Shown: positions 53,270-62,226 of the stretch, in pieces
How the letters are laid out: each line of letters begins with the position of its first letter
Position numbering within the stretch: position 1 is the stretch's first letter
DNA from: Elusimicrobiota bacterium
GTDB taxonomy: Bacteria > Elusimicrobiota > UBA8919
Direction: 5' to 3'
Assembly: GCA_028718185.1 (NCBI GenBank)
Contig: JAQUMH010000001.1
Location: forward strand, 715,186-779,185
Length of the DNA: 64,000 bases
Program-made: the position numbers and the translations under genes
The notes under the pieces: model-generated
Seen by the model: only the letters and a program-made list of their open reading frames with translations
Told to the model about the DNA's origin: nothing
The model's database searches: none

Positions 53270-53382
53270 ACAGACTATTGCGTTTAGTTAGAATAAATCA
53301 ATATAATTTTTCCCTCATCTTTCATCTTCTCCCCTGAGGGGAGAAGAAAGAGTTGAGGGGGGAAAAGTCACACAACTACTTT

Positions 53383-55233
53383 ATGATACAAATATTAAAT
53401 CTTACTAAGTCTTTTGGTGACCAGTTGCTTTACGACAATATAACTTTCAATATCAATAAGAAGGAGAAAATAGGGCTTGTCGGAAGAAACGGGCACGGGA
53501 AAACTACGCTCTTCCATTTAATTCTCGGGCATATGACGCCTGATTCAGGTTCTATCTCCATACCCAGAGGGTACAGAATAGGGTATCTTGAACAGCATAT
53601 AAATTTCACGCAGGATACTGTCCTTAAAGAAGGATGCCTCAGTTTAAGCGAAGATGATAAATATGAAACATGGAAAGTTGAAAAAATTCTTTCCGGTCTT
53701 GGTTTTTCAAAAGAAGATATGGACAAACCATGTTCTATTTTTTCAGGAGGATACCAGATAAGGCTGAACCTTGCAAAGGTCCTCGTTTCTCAGCCTGAAA
53801 TGCTTCTTCTTGATGAACCGAACAACTATCTCGACATTGTGGCGTCAAGGTGGCTTATAGGTTTTCTTAAATCCTGGCAGGGTGAATTAATACTTATTAC
53901 CCATGACAGGGGATTTATGGACAGTGTTACAACCCATACCATTGGTATACACAGGAAAAAAATTAGAAAAGTAAAAGGTCCTACCGAAAAACTTTATAAC
54001 CAGCTGGCTGTTGAAGAAGAAGTTTATGAAAAAACACGTTTAAACGAAGAAACTAAACGCGAACAGCTTGAAGTATTTATTGCACGGTTCAAGGCAAAAG
54101 CGACAATGGCAAGCCAGGCACAGTCAAAAATCAAACTTCTTGAGAAAATGGAAGAAAAAGAACAGCTGGAAAAAGAAGAGACTCTTGATTTTTCTTTTAA
54201 GTCCATTCCTTTTGAAGCCACACAAATGAAAAGTGCTTCAGAAATTACTTTTTCTTACACCGGGGAAGAACCTTACCTGATAAAGAATTTTTCAATAAAC
54301 ATAGGGAAAAAAGAAAGAATATTTGTTATAGGAAAAAACGGCAAAGGGAAGTCAACTCTTTTAAGAATTTTATCCGGGGATTTGCAACCTCTTTCAGGCA
54401 GTACAAAAACACATCCTATTTTAAAAACGGGGTATTTTGGCCAGCCTAATTTATTAAAACTGAATCGTGAAAATACCGTCCTAGACGAAATTATGTCCGC
54501 TTCACCGGCATGTGCCCTGCAGACTGCCAGAAATATCGCCGGAATGCTTATGTTCAAAGGAGATAATGCTTTAAAAAAAATATCAGTTATTTCCGGCGGA
54601 GAAAAAAACAGGGTATTGCTTGGCAAGATAGTAGTTACACCGTGCCAGCTCCTGATGCTGGATGAACCGACCAATCACCTTGATATGGATTCCTGTGCAG
54701 CACTGATGGAAGCTATAGATGAATTTGAGGGTTCTGTTATTGTGGTCACTCACGATGAAGCTTTTCTGAAACGGCTGGCAAAAAGACTGGTAATATTTGA
54801 CAAAGATACAATCAGTCTTTATGAAGGCGGGTATCAGGACTTTCTTGATAATGTCGGATGGAAAGATGAAAGTAATTCCCGCGAAGGAAAACCAAGACTA
54901 CATTTAAATAATCCGTCGGTTGACAAAAAAACGCTGGGAAAACTTAAAACAAAAAAAACAAAAGAACGCGATAATATACTCAAACCTTTAAGCAGGGAAA
55001 TAAATGAAATTGAAAAAACAATTGAATCTTTGGAAAATGAATTGAAGGTGAATGACAGTGTTTTGGTAAAGGCTTCTATGGAAAGCGATGTTAAACAGAT
55101 TACTGATATTTCAAAAAGGAATAGCCATATCAAACAGGAAATCAAGTCACTTTTTGATAAACTCGTAAAATTAACTTCAGAATATGAAACCCGCCAGGAA
55201 GAATACAAAAAAATTATTGATGAGATTGTTTGA
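53383..55233 (+). CDS. ABC-F family ATPase (ribosome-associated)
   Basis: 616 residues with two ABC domains. NBD1 has Walker A 'GRNGHGKTT', signature '[15 protein letters not shown]', Walker B '[12 protein letters not shown]'. NBD2 has 'GKNGKGKST', '[14 protein letters not shown]', '[12 protein letters not shown]'. The linker '[23 protein letters not shown]' matches the P-site tRNA interaction motif, and a C-terminal coiled coil follows. There are no TM segments. The family acts on translating ribosomes (EttA/Uup/antibiotic-protection groups). The ATG is chosen over a TTG 30 bp upstream that lies within the repeat. Confidence 0.93.
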   Translation: MIQILNLTKSFGDQLLYDNITFNINKKEKIGLVGRNGHGKTTLFHLILGHMTPDSGSISIPRGYRIGYLEQHINFTQDTVLKEGCLSLSEDDKYETWKVEKILSGLGFSKEDMDKPCSIFSGGYQIRLNLAKVLVSQPEMLLLDEPNNYLDIVASRWLIGFLKSWQGELILITHDRGFMDSVTTHTIGIHRKKIRKVKGPTEKLYNQLAVEEEVYEKTRLNEETKREQLEVFIARFKAKATMASQAQSKIKLLEKMEEKEQLEKEETLDFSFKSIPFEATQMKSASEITFSYTGEEPYLIKNFSINIGKKERIFVIGKNGKGKSTLLRILSGDLQPLSGSTKTHPILKTGYFGQPNLLKLNRENTVLDEIMSASPACALQTARNIAGMLMFKGDNALKKISVISGGEKNRVLLGKIVVTPCQLLMLDEPTNHLDMDSCAALMEAIDEFEGSVIVVTHDEAFLKRLAKRLVIFDKDTISLYEGGYQDFLDNVGWKDESNSREGKPRLHLNNPSVDKKTLGKLKTKKTKERDNILKPLSREINEIEKTIESLENELKVNDSVLVKASMESDVKQITDISKRNSHIKQEIKSLFDKLVKLTSEYETRQEEYKKIIDEIV

Positions 55234-55258
55234 TATCCTTCGGAAAACAATATCTGAT

Positions 55259-55831
55259 TTACGCTACCATCTTTCCTAATTCAATTGCTTTTTCACGGAT
55301 ACCGGTTATTTTCTGTACATCACCAGATACCCCTGCATTAGGAACAAGCAGAGATTTAAATTTCATCCCGGTGTAATCTGCTGTTAAAATAAAGGGCTTC
55401 TCAACTGCGTCTAATCCAATGTCTTCGTATGCACTTGCAATTAAAACAAGTGTTTTGTTTTTTAAGCGCGTTTCCATAGTACCGGCTTCATTGTCCCATT
55501 TATATAGCGAGAACATTCTGTCAAAGATAAGTTTTATTTGGGCGCTCGCTCCAAAGAAATATAACGGTGTTGCCATTACTATCACATCTACTTCGTTCAT
55601 TCTAGCAAGGACTGATTTTGCATCGTCATTAATAACACATTCGTATTTATCCAGTTTCTGACATTTCCTGCAAGATGTGCAACCTAAAGATTTATATTTA
55701 AGAAATGCGGTATGGACTATTTCAATATCGGCACCTTTTGAGCGGGCACCTTCACTAAACCAATTTACAAGAATTGCAGTGTTACCGTTTTTTTTGGGAC
55801 TGCCTGAAAGTATCATTATTTTCTTTCCCAT
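55259..55831 (-). CDS. NADPH-dependent FMN reductase-like flavoprotein
   Basis: 190 residues, flavodoxin-like: N-terminal 'KKIMILSGSPKKNGNTAILVNWFSEGA' (FMN phosphate loop), 'GCTSCRKCQKLDKYECVINDD' with a C-x2-C-x2-C...C cluster as in iron-sulfur flavoproteins, and 'VDVIVMATPLYFFGASAQIKLIFDRMF'. It probably reduces quinones or other electron acceptors. It is convergent with ABC-F (26 bp apart) and downstream of the SDR gene on the same strand (42 bp). Confidence 0.88.
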   Translation of the reverse strand: MGKKIMILSGSPKKNGNTAILVNWFSEGARSKGADIEIVHTAFLKYKSLGCTSCRKCQKLDKYECVINDDAKSVLARMNEVDVIVMATPLYFFGASAQIKLIFDRMFSLYKWDNEAGTMETRLKNKTLVLIASAYEDIGLDAVEKPFILTADYTGMKFKSLLVPNAGVSGDVQKITGIREKAIELGKMVA

Positions 55832-55872
55832 AGATTACTCCTGATTTCCTGTAATTTTAATCACAATATATT

Positions 55873-56604
55873 TTAATGCATTTTTTTCATCCAATCGTGA
55901 ACAAATTGTTCCGCTTGTTCAGATTTAATTACTTCCAATATTTTTTCAGCGACATACTCAGCAGAATCAGCCGGAGGACGGTTATTATTATCTTCTTCTG
56001 TTGACGGAGCTTCATAATTTTTACTCTTTACCATATTTTTATCAAAATCTGTCTTGGTAATATACGGGTATACCACACTGACAATAATTCTATCTTTTGA
56101 CAACTCTTCACGTGCTGTGAGCGTTAACCCATTTAATGCCCGCTTTGTTGATGAATAGGCGCTCATATCAGGCAGATACATAAGAGCGGTACCTGAACTG
56201 ATATTCACAATCATACCGCCACCCTGTTTTTTCATAAGGGGTATAACAGACTGCATGGCAACAAGCGGTCCCACTACATTTAATTCAAAAAGTTTCCTAA
56301 ATTCGTTAATATCGGTATATTCGAGCGGGCAGTCATATCCTCTTCCGGCATTGTTGATGAGAATATCTATTCTCCCAAATTTATCGATAACTTTTTTTAT
56401 CATTTTACCGATATCGTTTTCTTTGGACATATCTGCAGAAATTGCTGCTGAACCCTGCAGCTCTTTCGATAATATCTCAAGTTTATCTTTAGACCTTGCC
56501 ACAAGAGCAAGCTTGGCGCCGTGTTTTGCGAGCAGTTTTGCTGTTTCAAGTCCTATCCCTGATGAAGCTCCCGTTACTATTACAACTTTCCCTTTAATAT
56601 CCAT
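55873..56604 (-). CDS. Short-chain dehydrogenase/reductase
   Basis: 243 residues, classical SDR: cofactor motif 'VIVTGASSGIGLETAKLLAKHGAKLALVAR' (TGxxxGxG, Arg suggests NADP), 'DILINNAGRG' (NNAG), catalytic Ser in 'IVNISSGTALMYLPDMSAYSSTKRALNGL' (S...YxxxK). The substrate is unknown. GGAGC lies upstream of the ATG. Probably an operon with the flavoprotein gene. Confidence 0.92.
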   Translation of the reverse strand: MDIKGKVVIVTGASSGIGLETAKLLAKHGAKLALVARSKDKLEILSKELQGSAAISADMSKENDIGKMIKKVIDKFGRIDILINNAGRGYDCPLEYTDINEFRKLFELNVVGPLVAMQSVIPLMKKQGGGMIVNISSGTALMYLPDMSAYSSTKRALNGLTLTAREELSKDRIIVSVVYPYITKTDFDKNMVKSKNYEAPSTEEDNNNRPPADSAEYVAEKILEVIKSEQAEQFVHDWMKKMH

Positions 56605-56674
56605 ATAAAGCTCCTTTTACTACAAAATTTAATCAAAGAATTCCTCACATCTTGATGCGAAGTTGCAACAACGG

Positions 56675-56990
56675 TGTCATTCTGGGCATAATAGTCTTTT
56701 TGTGTTGTTTTTTTAGAGCTTAAAACTCTAGAAAATCGAAAACTATCGACGAGACTTATATTTTTAACACTTATGAAATTTGTTCGTTTATTGAACCGTT
56801 TCAATAAACGAAGTTAATATTACTTGTAAGCTCGTCTATAAATCGTCATTTTTTAGGTTTTTTAACAACATTTTTTGAGTATTATGCCCATTGCGAGAGC
56901 CAATTTATTGGCTCGTGGCAATCCCTTCTTCGACGAGCTACATTTTATGAGATTGCTTCGCTAACGCTCGCAATGACATTGCGACACAGT
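56675..56990. repeat. GTCATTGCGAG-type repeat interrupted by an inverted-repeat element
   Basis: GTCATT at 56675 and TTGCGAGAGCC from 56891 onward look like one repeat whose far end is GAGATTGCTTCG...CTCGCAATGAC (56951-56979). The sequence between them is the MITE-like element. Internal arm GAGCCAAT-TTA-TTGGCTC. Confidence 0.55.
56683..56890. mobile_element. MITE-like element, about 208 bp
   Basis: Terminal inverted repeat TGGGCATAATA / TATTATGCCCA. Further matching segments toward the centre are TGTTGTT/AACAACA, GACGAG/CTCGTC and GTTAATATTA-type arms. The centre is a hairpin CGTTTATTGAA-CCGT-TTCAATAAACG. No reading frame. The whole element would fold as one long hairpin, typical of non-autonomous transposable elements. 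No cognate transposase is in the window. Confidence 0.6.
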
Positions 56991-57020
56991 CTGAAGCACC
57001 GAGGTAGGTCATTAAACTAT

Positions 57021-58589
57021 CTACAAAAGACTATTTTCTACTGCTTTTATTGCGTCAGCGGCAGAACTTGTTATACCGCCGGTGTATCCCGAGCCTTCGC
57101 CTATCGGGTACAGGTTTTTTATATTTACCGATTCATATTTTTTACTTCGTGTAATTTTCAAAGGACAAGAAGTCCTTGTTTCAACACCTAATAATATCGC
57201 ATGATTTGAAACAAATAACGGATAATCCTCCTTCCATATATTAAATGCGGTTGAAAGCGACTCGCATACAAAACTTGGAAAAATATCATTCATATTAACA
57301 GGTGCGACCCCCATTTTAAAAGAATTTTTATTTAATTTTTCTGAAATCCTGCCACTTAAAAAATCCATTAAATTCTGTGCAGGTGCCTCCCATCTTCTAC
57401 CTCCTGCATTAAAAGCTTTCCGCTCAATTTCCTTTTGGAACTCAACACCGGCTAACGGGTCGGTTGATTTATAATCGTCTGTATGACAGGTTACAACAAT
57501 TGCTGAATTTGAGAACGCTGATGACCTGCCTGAATAGCTCATTCCGTTTACAACCATCATCCCGTTTTCAGATGAAGCATTTATTACTTCACCCCCGGGA
57601 CACATGCAGAATGTATTCACACATCTCTTTATTTTTCTATCGTTGTAAGTGAAGGAATAATTAGCTGCTCCTATATTATGGAAGTCCTTATATTTATTCC
57701 CATATTTAAAAAGATTAATAATTTCGACCGGATGTTCTACTCTTACACCAACAGAAACCGGCTTCTGTTCAATAGCAATACCTTTTACATTAAGAATATT
57801 AAATGTATCTCGCGCAGAATGCCCCACAGCAAGATAGATAATTGAAGACCGGTATTCTTTCTCACCATTTATTACAATACCCGTAACTTTATCACCTGAT
57901 ATAAGCAAATCTGTCATTTTCGAACTATAATATATCTCGCCGCCTCTTTCAAGAATATAATTTCTCATATTCTTAACTATTCCGCATAACACATCCGTTC
58001 CCAAATGCGGTTTGTTTACATATCCTATTTCTTCGGATGCGCCAAATTTAATAAAGGTATCCAGTACTTTGTTTATATATTCCGAATTTTTCCCCCTGGA
58101 AAACAACTTCCCGTCAGAATATGAACCGGCACCACCTTCGCCAAATTGTATATTTGATTCAGGATTTAACACCCTTTCTTCTATAAATTTCCGAACATCA
58201 ATAGTCCGTTCTTCTATTTTTTTACCTCTTTCAAATATTAAAGGTTTAATTCCGTAATCAATAAGTTCAAGGGCAGCAAACATACCGGCAGGACCGAAAC
58301 CTACTACTATAGGTCTATCCTTGATATTTTTTGATTTACTGTCTGCTCTTATTTTCTCGGTATATACGGGAAAGTTCTCTTTGTTATCGAAATTATCAGC
58401 AATTCTTACAGCTATCGATATTCTATAATAAAACTGTTCTTTATTACTAATATCAAGCGATTTGCTCAGAATTTTTACAAATTTTATATTTTTTTCGCTA
58501 ACTATCAATTTTTGTGAAGCAGCTTTTATATATTCATCTATCCCATCTTTCTCAACAGGTATCAGCAAATTATCTATTATTAAATCCAA
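57021..58589 (-). CDS. FAD-dependent dehydrogenase (COG2509-type)
   Basis: 522 residues. An N-terminal alpha/beta domain precedes the FAD site 'RPIVVGFGPAGMFAALELIDYGIKPLIFERGKKIEERTIDVRKF', then 'NIQFGEGGAGSYSDGKLFSR', 'AVGHSARDTFNIL', and the C-terminal 'NLYPIGEGSGYTGGITSSAADAIKAVENSL'. This is the conserved uncharacterised oxidoreductase family often near RNA-modification or lipid genes. The start is a TTG with GAGGTGA 6 bp upstream. Confidence 0.88.
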   Translation of the reverse strand: MDLIIDNLLIPVEKDGIDEYIKAASQKLIVSEKNIKFVKILSKSLDISNKEQFYYRISIAVRIADNFDNKENFPVYTEKIRADSKSKNIKDRPIVVGFGPAGMFAALELIDYGIKPLIFERGKKIEERTIDVRKFIEERVLNPESNIQFGEGGAGSYSDGKLFSRGKNSEYINKVLDTFIKFGASEEIGYVNKPHLGTDVLCGIVKNMRNYILERGGEIYYSSKMTDLLISGDKVTGIVINGEKEYRSSIIYLAVGHSARDTFNILNVKGIAIEQKPVSVGVRVEHPVEIINLFKYGNKYKDFHNIGAANYSFTYNDRKIKRCVNTFCMCPGGEVINASSENGMMVVNGMSYSGRSSAFSNSAIVVTCHTDDYKSTDPLAGVEFQKEIERKAFNAGGRRWEAPAQNLMDFLSGRISEKLNKNSFKMGVAPVNMNDIFPSFVCESLSTAFNIWKEDYPLFVSNHAILLGVETRTSCPLKITRSKKYESVNIKNLYPIGEGSGYTGGITSSAADAIKAVENSLL

Positions 58590-58690
58590 AAAATATCACC
58601 TCTTTTTTTTATTATACATTTTTTTCATAACTTTCCAAGCAATATTAAGCTTTGAATAATTACTTCTACTAATGTTTAAAGATTAAAATA

Positions 58691-58736
58691 TTTTAATTTC
58701 TTTTTAATTATATTTTAACTTGAAATATTATATTAT
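58691..58736 (+). promoter_or_regulatory. Pho-box-like promoter, site E (plus strand)
   Basis: TTTTAA at 58691, 58702 and 58713 (11-bp phase), 12-bp gap, -10 TATTAT at 58731-58736. This is the plus-strand form of the promoter seen at 1259, 9759, 39039 and 61241. The first plus-strand gene downstream is the dienelactone hydrolase-like gene at 59114, after a 370-nt leader made of hairpin repeats. Confidence 0.55.
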
Positions 58737-58764
58737 TGCAACAGAAATCGGTATCTATCTAACA

Positions 58765-59085
58765 AGTTAGGCTTGCCAAGGGTCTGGCGACAACTACAAA
58801 ACTATAATTAAATTGTAGTTTCACGCCCTCGGCGTGATAACATTGAAATTCTTATACATCAAGTTAAGCCCGCCACTGAACCGTCGGCGGGCAGCTACAA
58901 ACCAATTGATATTGTAGCCGCAGAGCGTTAGCTCTGCTAAAACATTGAAATTTCTATACATCAAGTTAATGCCAACTCCGCCACTAATATTTTGGCGGAT
59001 CGGCAACTACACTAACATTGTAGTGGCAGACCTTTAGTCTGCCCATATATGGCACGCCAAGGGCGTGCGACTACAAAATTAGTAA
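58765..59085. repeat. Modular hairpin repeat cluster, copy 9
   Basis: Three units in tandem: ACGCC-CTC-GGCGT; GCCCGCC...GGCGGGC with GCTACAA...TTGTAGC and GCAGAGC-GTTA-GCTCTGC; then ACTACA...TGTAGT with GGCAGA...TCTGCC and GCACGCC-AAG-GGCGTGC. Units are joined by AACATTGAAATT and ATACATCAAGTTAA. Fills most of the 520-bp gap between the FAD dehydrogenase and the hydrolase. Confidence 0.75.
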
Positions 59086-59113
59086 ATGAGAATAAATTAT
59101 ATGGAGGTGTAAT

Positions 59114-59944
59114 ATGGACAATGTATCATTATTTAATTGCATGTTTAAATCGAAGTTGATTGTTTCTGTTTTGGGTTCTTCTGTAATATGTATTCTTTTT
59201 TGTTTTAATGCTTCTGCTAAAATAATTACAAAAGATGTGGAATATAAAGACGGTAAAACCGTTTTAGAAGGATTTTTAGCTTACGATGACTCAGTAGAAG
59301 GGAAACGACCCGGTGTGTTAATTGTCCATGAGTGGAACGGGTTAGGTTCTTATGTTAAAAACCGTGCTCAACAGATAGCACAACTTGGATATGTAGCTTT
59401 TTGTGCAGATATATATGGAAAAGGTATAAGACCAAAAAATACTGAAGAATCGGCTAAACAAGCAGGCATTTACAGAGCCGACCGTATACTAATGAGAAGA
59501 CGTGTAATACTAGGACTTGAAGAACTTATAAATCAGGAAACAGTTGACCCATCAAGAATAGTAGCAATCGGTTACTGTTTTGGCGGAGGTACAGTACTTG
59601 AACTTGCACGTAGTGGTATTGAGATTGCCGGAGTAATCAGTTTTCATGGTAATCTTGATACACCAAACCCGAAAGATTCTAAAAATATAAAAGCAAAAGT
59701 CCTCGTATTACAGGGTTCAGAAGACCCTGCTGCTCCACCGGATGCGCGGTTAGCTTTCCAGAAGGAAATGGATGACGCTAACGTTGATTGGCAAATGATA
59801 ATTTACGGCGGTGCTGTTCACGGTTTTACAAACCCGGCTAATGGAAACGATCCGACTAAAGGTGTTGCATACAACGAAAAGGCAGATAAGCGTTCATGGA
59901 ATGCAATGGAATTGTTTTTTAATGAAATATTTTCAGGAAAGTGA
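59114..59944 (+). CDS. Exported dienelactone hydrolase-family protein
   Basis: 276 residues: signal segment ('LIVSVLGSSVICILFCFNASAK'), then an alpha/beta-hydrolase of DLH type: 'GKRPGVLIVHEWNGL', catalytic Cys in 'IVAIGYCFGGGTVLELA' (G-x-C-x-G-G), Asp in 'VLQGSEDPAAPP', and His in 'IYGGAVHGFTNP'. All three catalytic residues are present. The periplasmic location is unusual for DLH of aromatic degradation; broad esterase activity is likely. GGAGGTG lies before the ATG. Confidence 0.88.
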   Translation: MDNVSLFNCMFKSKLIVSVLGSSVICILFCFNASAKIITKDVEYKDGKTVLEGFLAYDDSVEGKRPGVLIVHEWNGLGSYVKNRAQQIAQLGYVAFCADIYGKGIRPKNTEESAKQAGIYRADRILMRRRVILGLEELINQETVDPSRIVAIGYCFGGGTVLELARSGIEIAGVISFHGNLDTPNPKDSKNIKAKVLVLQGSEDPAAPPDARLAFQKEMDDANVDWQMIIYGGAVHGFTNPANGNDPTKGVAYNEKADKRSWNAMELFFNEIFSGK

Positions 59945-60100
59945 ACTGCTTAATTTATTTAACCGGTTTTTAGTTTCGTTACCGTCACATTTAGCTTTTT
60001 GGTCAAGCTTTGTACAATAAAACATATACTTTTCTAATGTTTTATATCTGCAATTTTTATCTCTATCGCTACAAATAAGTTTAAATGTATATTCTTTCAT
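59933..60100 (-). CDS. 55-residue protein with four cysteines
   Basis: From ATG at 60100 with CTAGGAGGATT 10 bp upstream: M-K-E-Y-T-F-K-L-I-C-S-D-R-D-K-N-C-R-Y-K, then TLEKYMFYCTKLDQKAKCDG and a basic end. Cys at 10, 17, 29 and 38 suggest a small zinc-binding or knuckle domain. It is lysine-rich with no signal peptide. Its 3' end overlaps the hydrolase gene by 12 bp, tail to tail. No family is recognised. Confidence 0.5.
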   Translation of the reverse strand: MKEYTFKLICSDRDKNCRYKTLEKYMFYCTKLDQKAKCDGNETKNRLNKLSSSLS

Positions 60101-60139
60101 ATCAGACCAATCCTCCTAGGTAAAAGTTATACAAACTCT

Positions 60140-61234
60140 CTATTTCTCAAAAAGTTTTTTGTATTCGCCATAACCCTCTTTTTCCAAGTCTTCTTTCGGA
60201 ATAAAACGGATAGATGCGGAATTTATACAATATCTGAGACCTGTCGGTTTTGGACCGTCTTCAAATACATGCCCTAAATGTGAATCTCCGGATTTACTAC
60301 GGACTTCTGTTCTTTCAACCGGTAAACTCTTATCTTCTTTTTTGACAATATTTGAAGACTCTAACGGTTTTGTAAAACTGGGCCACCCGCTACCGGAATC
60401 AAACTTGTCAAGTGAACTGAAAAGCGGTTCTCCTGATACTATATCAACATATATTCCTTCCTTTTTATTATTCCAGTACTTATTGTTAAAAGCCGGTTCA
60501 GTCCCGCATTGTTGAGTAACATCATACTGAATCGACGTTAATTTTTTCTTTATTTCTTCTTTTGGGATTTTTTTATATTCAGGTTTTTTGACTTTCTTTT
60601 CACTTCCCCCATTCTTATTAAGAAATTCATCCCTGCCTGAATTCATCTTGTATATATTATATTGTAGCGGACATTTTTTATAATATTCCTGGTGGTATTT
60701 CTCCGCTTTATAAAAAATTGTCGCTTTAATAATTTTTGTCACGATAGGTTTCAAGAATTTACCTGATTTTTGAAGCCTTTCTTTTGATTCTTCTGCCAAT
60801 TGTTTCTGTTCATCATTAAGATAGAAAATTGCTGTCTGATATTGCGTTCCCCGGTCAACAAATTGACCTCCGGTGTCAGTCGGGTCTATACTTTTCCAAA
60901 AAACATCAAGTAGTTCTGAATATGTTATTTTTTGCGGGTCATATATTACTTCAACCGCTTCAAAATGTCCGGTTTTACCAGTACTCACATCCTCATATGT
61001 CGGTTTTTCCAAATTACCCCCTGTATAGCCGACACTAACTTCTGATATACCATCCAGTTTTTCAAAAGGCGGCTGCATACACCAGAAACATCCGCCTGCA
61101 AAAATAGCTTTTTCCATTTTTTTTGTCTCCTTTTGATTCTGTACGGAACAGCCCAATGTAGTAAGTAAGAATATAACAAATACCAGTAAATAGTTTAAAC
61201 AGAGATTCTTGTTTTTATTTTTGTTGGTCTCCAT
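60140..61234 (-). CDS. msrAB: MsrA-MsrB fusion methionine sulfoxide reductase, possible dual start
   Basis: 364 residues from the ATG at 61234. An N-terminal lipoprotein signal ('[15 protein letters not shown]') precedes MsrA ('[22 protein letters not shown]', catalytic GCFWC) and MsrB ('[10 protein letters not shown]', zinc-type Cys absent at the first site, '[33 protein letters not shown]' with catalytic Cys). It repairs S- and R-Met-sulfoxides. The -10 box of its promoter ends 6 bp before the ATG, so the long form may be leaderless. An internal ATG at 61117 with AAAGGAGAC upstream would give a cytoplasmic form. Confidence 0.9.
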   Translation of the reverse strand: METNKNKNKNLCLNYLLVFVIFLLTTLGCSVQNQKETKKMEKAIFAGGCFWCMQPPFEKLDGISEVSVGYTGGNLEKPTYEDVSTGKTGHFEAVEVIYDPQKITYSELLDVFWKSIDPTDTGGQFVDRGTQYQTAIFYLNDEQKQLAEESKERLQKSGKFLKPIVTKIIKATIFYKAEKYHQEYYKKCPLQYNIYKMNSGRDEFLNKNGGSEKKVKKPEYKKIPKEEIKKKLTSIQYDVTQQCGTEPAFNNKYWNNKKEGIYVDIVSGEPLFSSLDKFDSGSGWPSFTKPLESSNIVKKEDKSLPVERTEVRSKSGDSHLGHVFEDGPKPTGLRYCINSASIRFIPKEDLEKEGYGEYKKLFEK

Positions 61235-61240
61235 GAGCAA

Positions 61241-61296
61241 ATTATAAACATATATTATTAAAACAACATTAAAAAGAAATTAAAATTTCTTAATTT
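61241..61296 (-). promoter_or_regulatory. Pho-box-like promoter, site D
   Basis: Minus strand TTTTAA at 11-bp phase (plus-strand TTAAAA at 61258, 61269 and 61280), 11-bp gap, -10 TATAAT (61246-61241). Same architecture as sites A-C with a 1-bp shorter gap. It drives msrAB, apparently starting at or next to the ATG. Confidence 0.6.
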
Positions 61297-61389
61297 TATA
61301 ATTCGCAATTATTTTTTTCTATAAATAAGAAAACCGCTTTTATTAGAAACGGCTTTAGAATAGACGCATTAAAGGACTGCATTGCTTAT

Positions 61390-62109
61390 TTACTTCTTCT
61401 TTTCATATTTTTTACTTTTTATCATCTTGCCGGATTTATAAGTATCTTTATACATTATTTTTCCGTCTTCATAATACTCCTTATGTGTGCCTTCTAATTG
61501 ACCATTTTTATATCCCGCTTTTTCCTTTAATTTTCCATTTTCATAATATGTTTTACTTGTACCATTTAATTCATCATCTTTATATTTTACTTTTGACTGG
61601 ACCTGACCGTTTTCATAATATCTTTTGCTTGTGCCATCCAACTTACCTTTTTTATAGTTTATTTTTCTCTTTAGTTTTCCATTTTCATAATATTCTTTAG
61701 TAGTACCGTTCAACTTACCTTCTTTATAATCTGACTCTTCCATTAAATTCCCATTTTCATAGTATGTTTTGATTAAACCTTCTGATTTTCCATTTTTTGT
61801 AAAACCCTCTTCCATTAATTTTTCGTTTTCATAGTATAACCTGATTATTCCATCCTGCTTATTATCTTTATAATTAGCTTCCAGAAACAAATGCCCTTCG
61901 TTGTTATATTGTTTAACTATTCCATCGGGTATTTTACCGGTCGTTTGAGTATTACCTTTTTCATCAACTATTTCTCTTGCTATTTCATTGCCTTTATCAC
62001 TATAGATAATTTCTTTTGTATCTTTATTTTCAATAACTCTTCTTACGACTTCTGAAAAAGTTTTAGAAGAAATTAATAATATAAGCAAAAACACAAATAT
62101 TCTTTTCAT
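61390..62109 (-). CDS. Exported MORN/YwqK-type repeat protein
   Basis: 239 residues from the ATG at 62109 (GGAAGAG upstream). Signal peptide ('IFVFLLILLISSKTFS'), then about eight repeats of 23 residues with the pattern 'kYYENGKLkekxxYKdGkLdGtsk', the MORN-variant/YwqK family. These form elongated beta sheets and are common as surface or toxin-immunity-like proteins; the function here is unknown. High internal repetition could allow copy-number change. Confidence 0.85.
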   Translation of the reverse strand: MKRIFVFLLILLISSKTFSEVVRRVIENKDTKEIIYSDKGNEIAREIVDEKGNTQTTGKIPDGIVKQYNNEGHLFLEANYKDNKQDGIIRLYYENEKLMEEGFTKNGKSEGLIKTYYENGNLMEESDYKEGKLNGTTKEYYENGKLKRKINYKKGKLDGTSKRYYENGQVQSKVKYKDDELNGTSKTYYENGKLKEKAGYKNGQLEGTHKEYYEDGKIMYKDTYKSGKMIKSKKYEKKK

Positions 62110-62197
62110 ATTCACTCTTCCACTTTATCTAAAAAATCCCCATAGTGATAATTCTACTTATATTTTATATTATTTTCAAGAAAAACAAATAAATTTC

Positions 62198-62226
62198 TTG
62201 ACAACTTATCGATATTTATCTATAAT
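62198..62226 (+). promoter_or_regulatory. Consensus sigma70 promoter of the CsgG-like gene
   Basis: TTGACA (62198-62203), 17-bp spacer, TATAAT (62221-62226), plus strand, about 73 nt before the ATG at 62306. Confidence 0.8.

Noticed and set aside
53353-53382. TTG start for the ABC-F gene
   Set aside because: The ten extra codons fall in the dispersed CTTCTCCCC repeat; the ATG at 53383 starts the conserved NBD1.
58765-59085. CRISPR array
   Set aside because: Units recur, but they are not separated by unique spacers of constant length; the variable parts are self-complementary hairpins and no cas gene is present.
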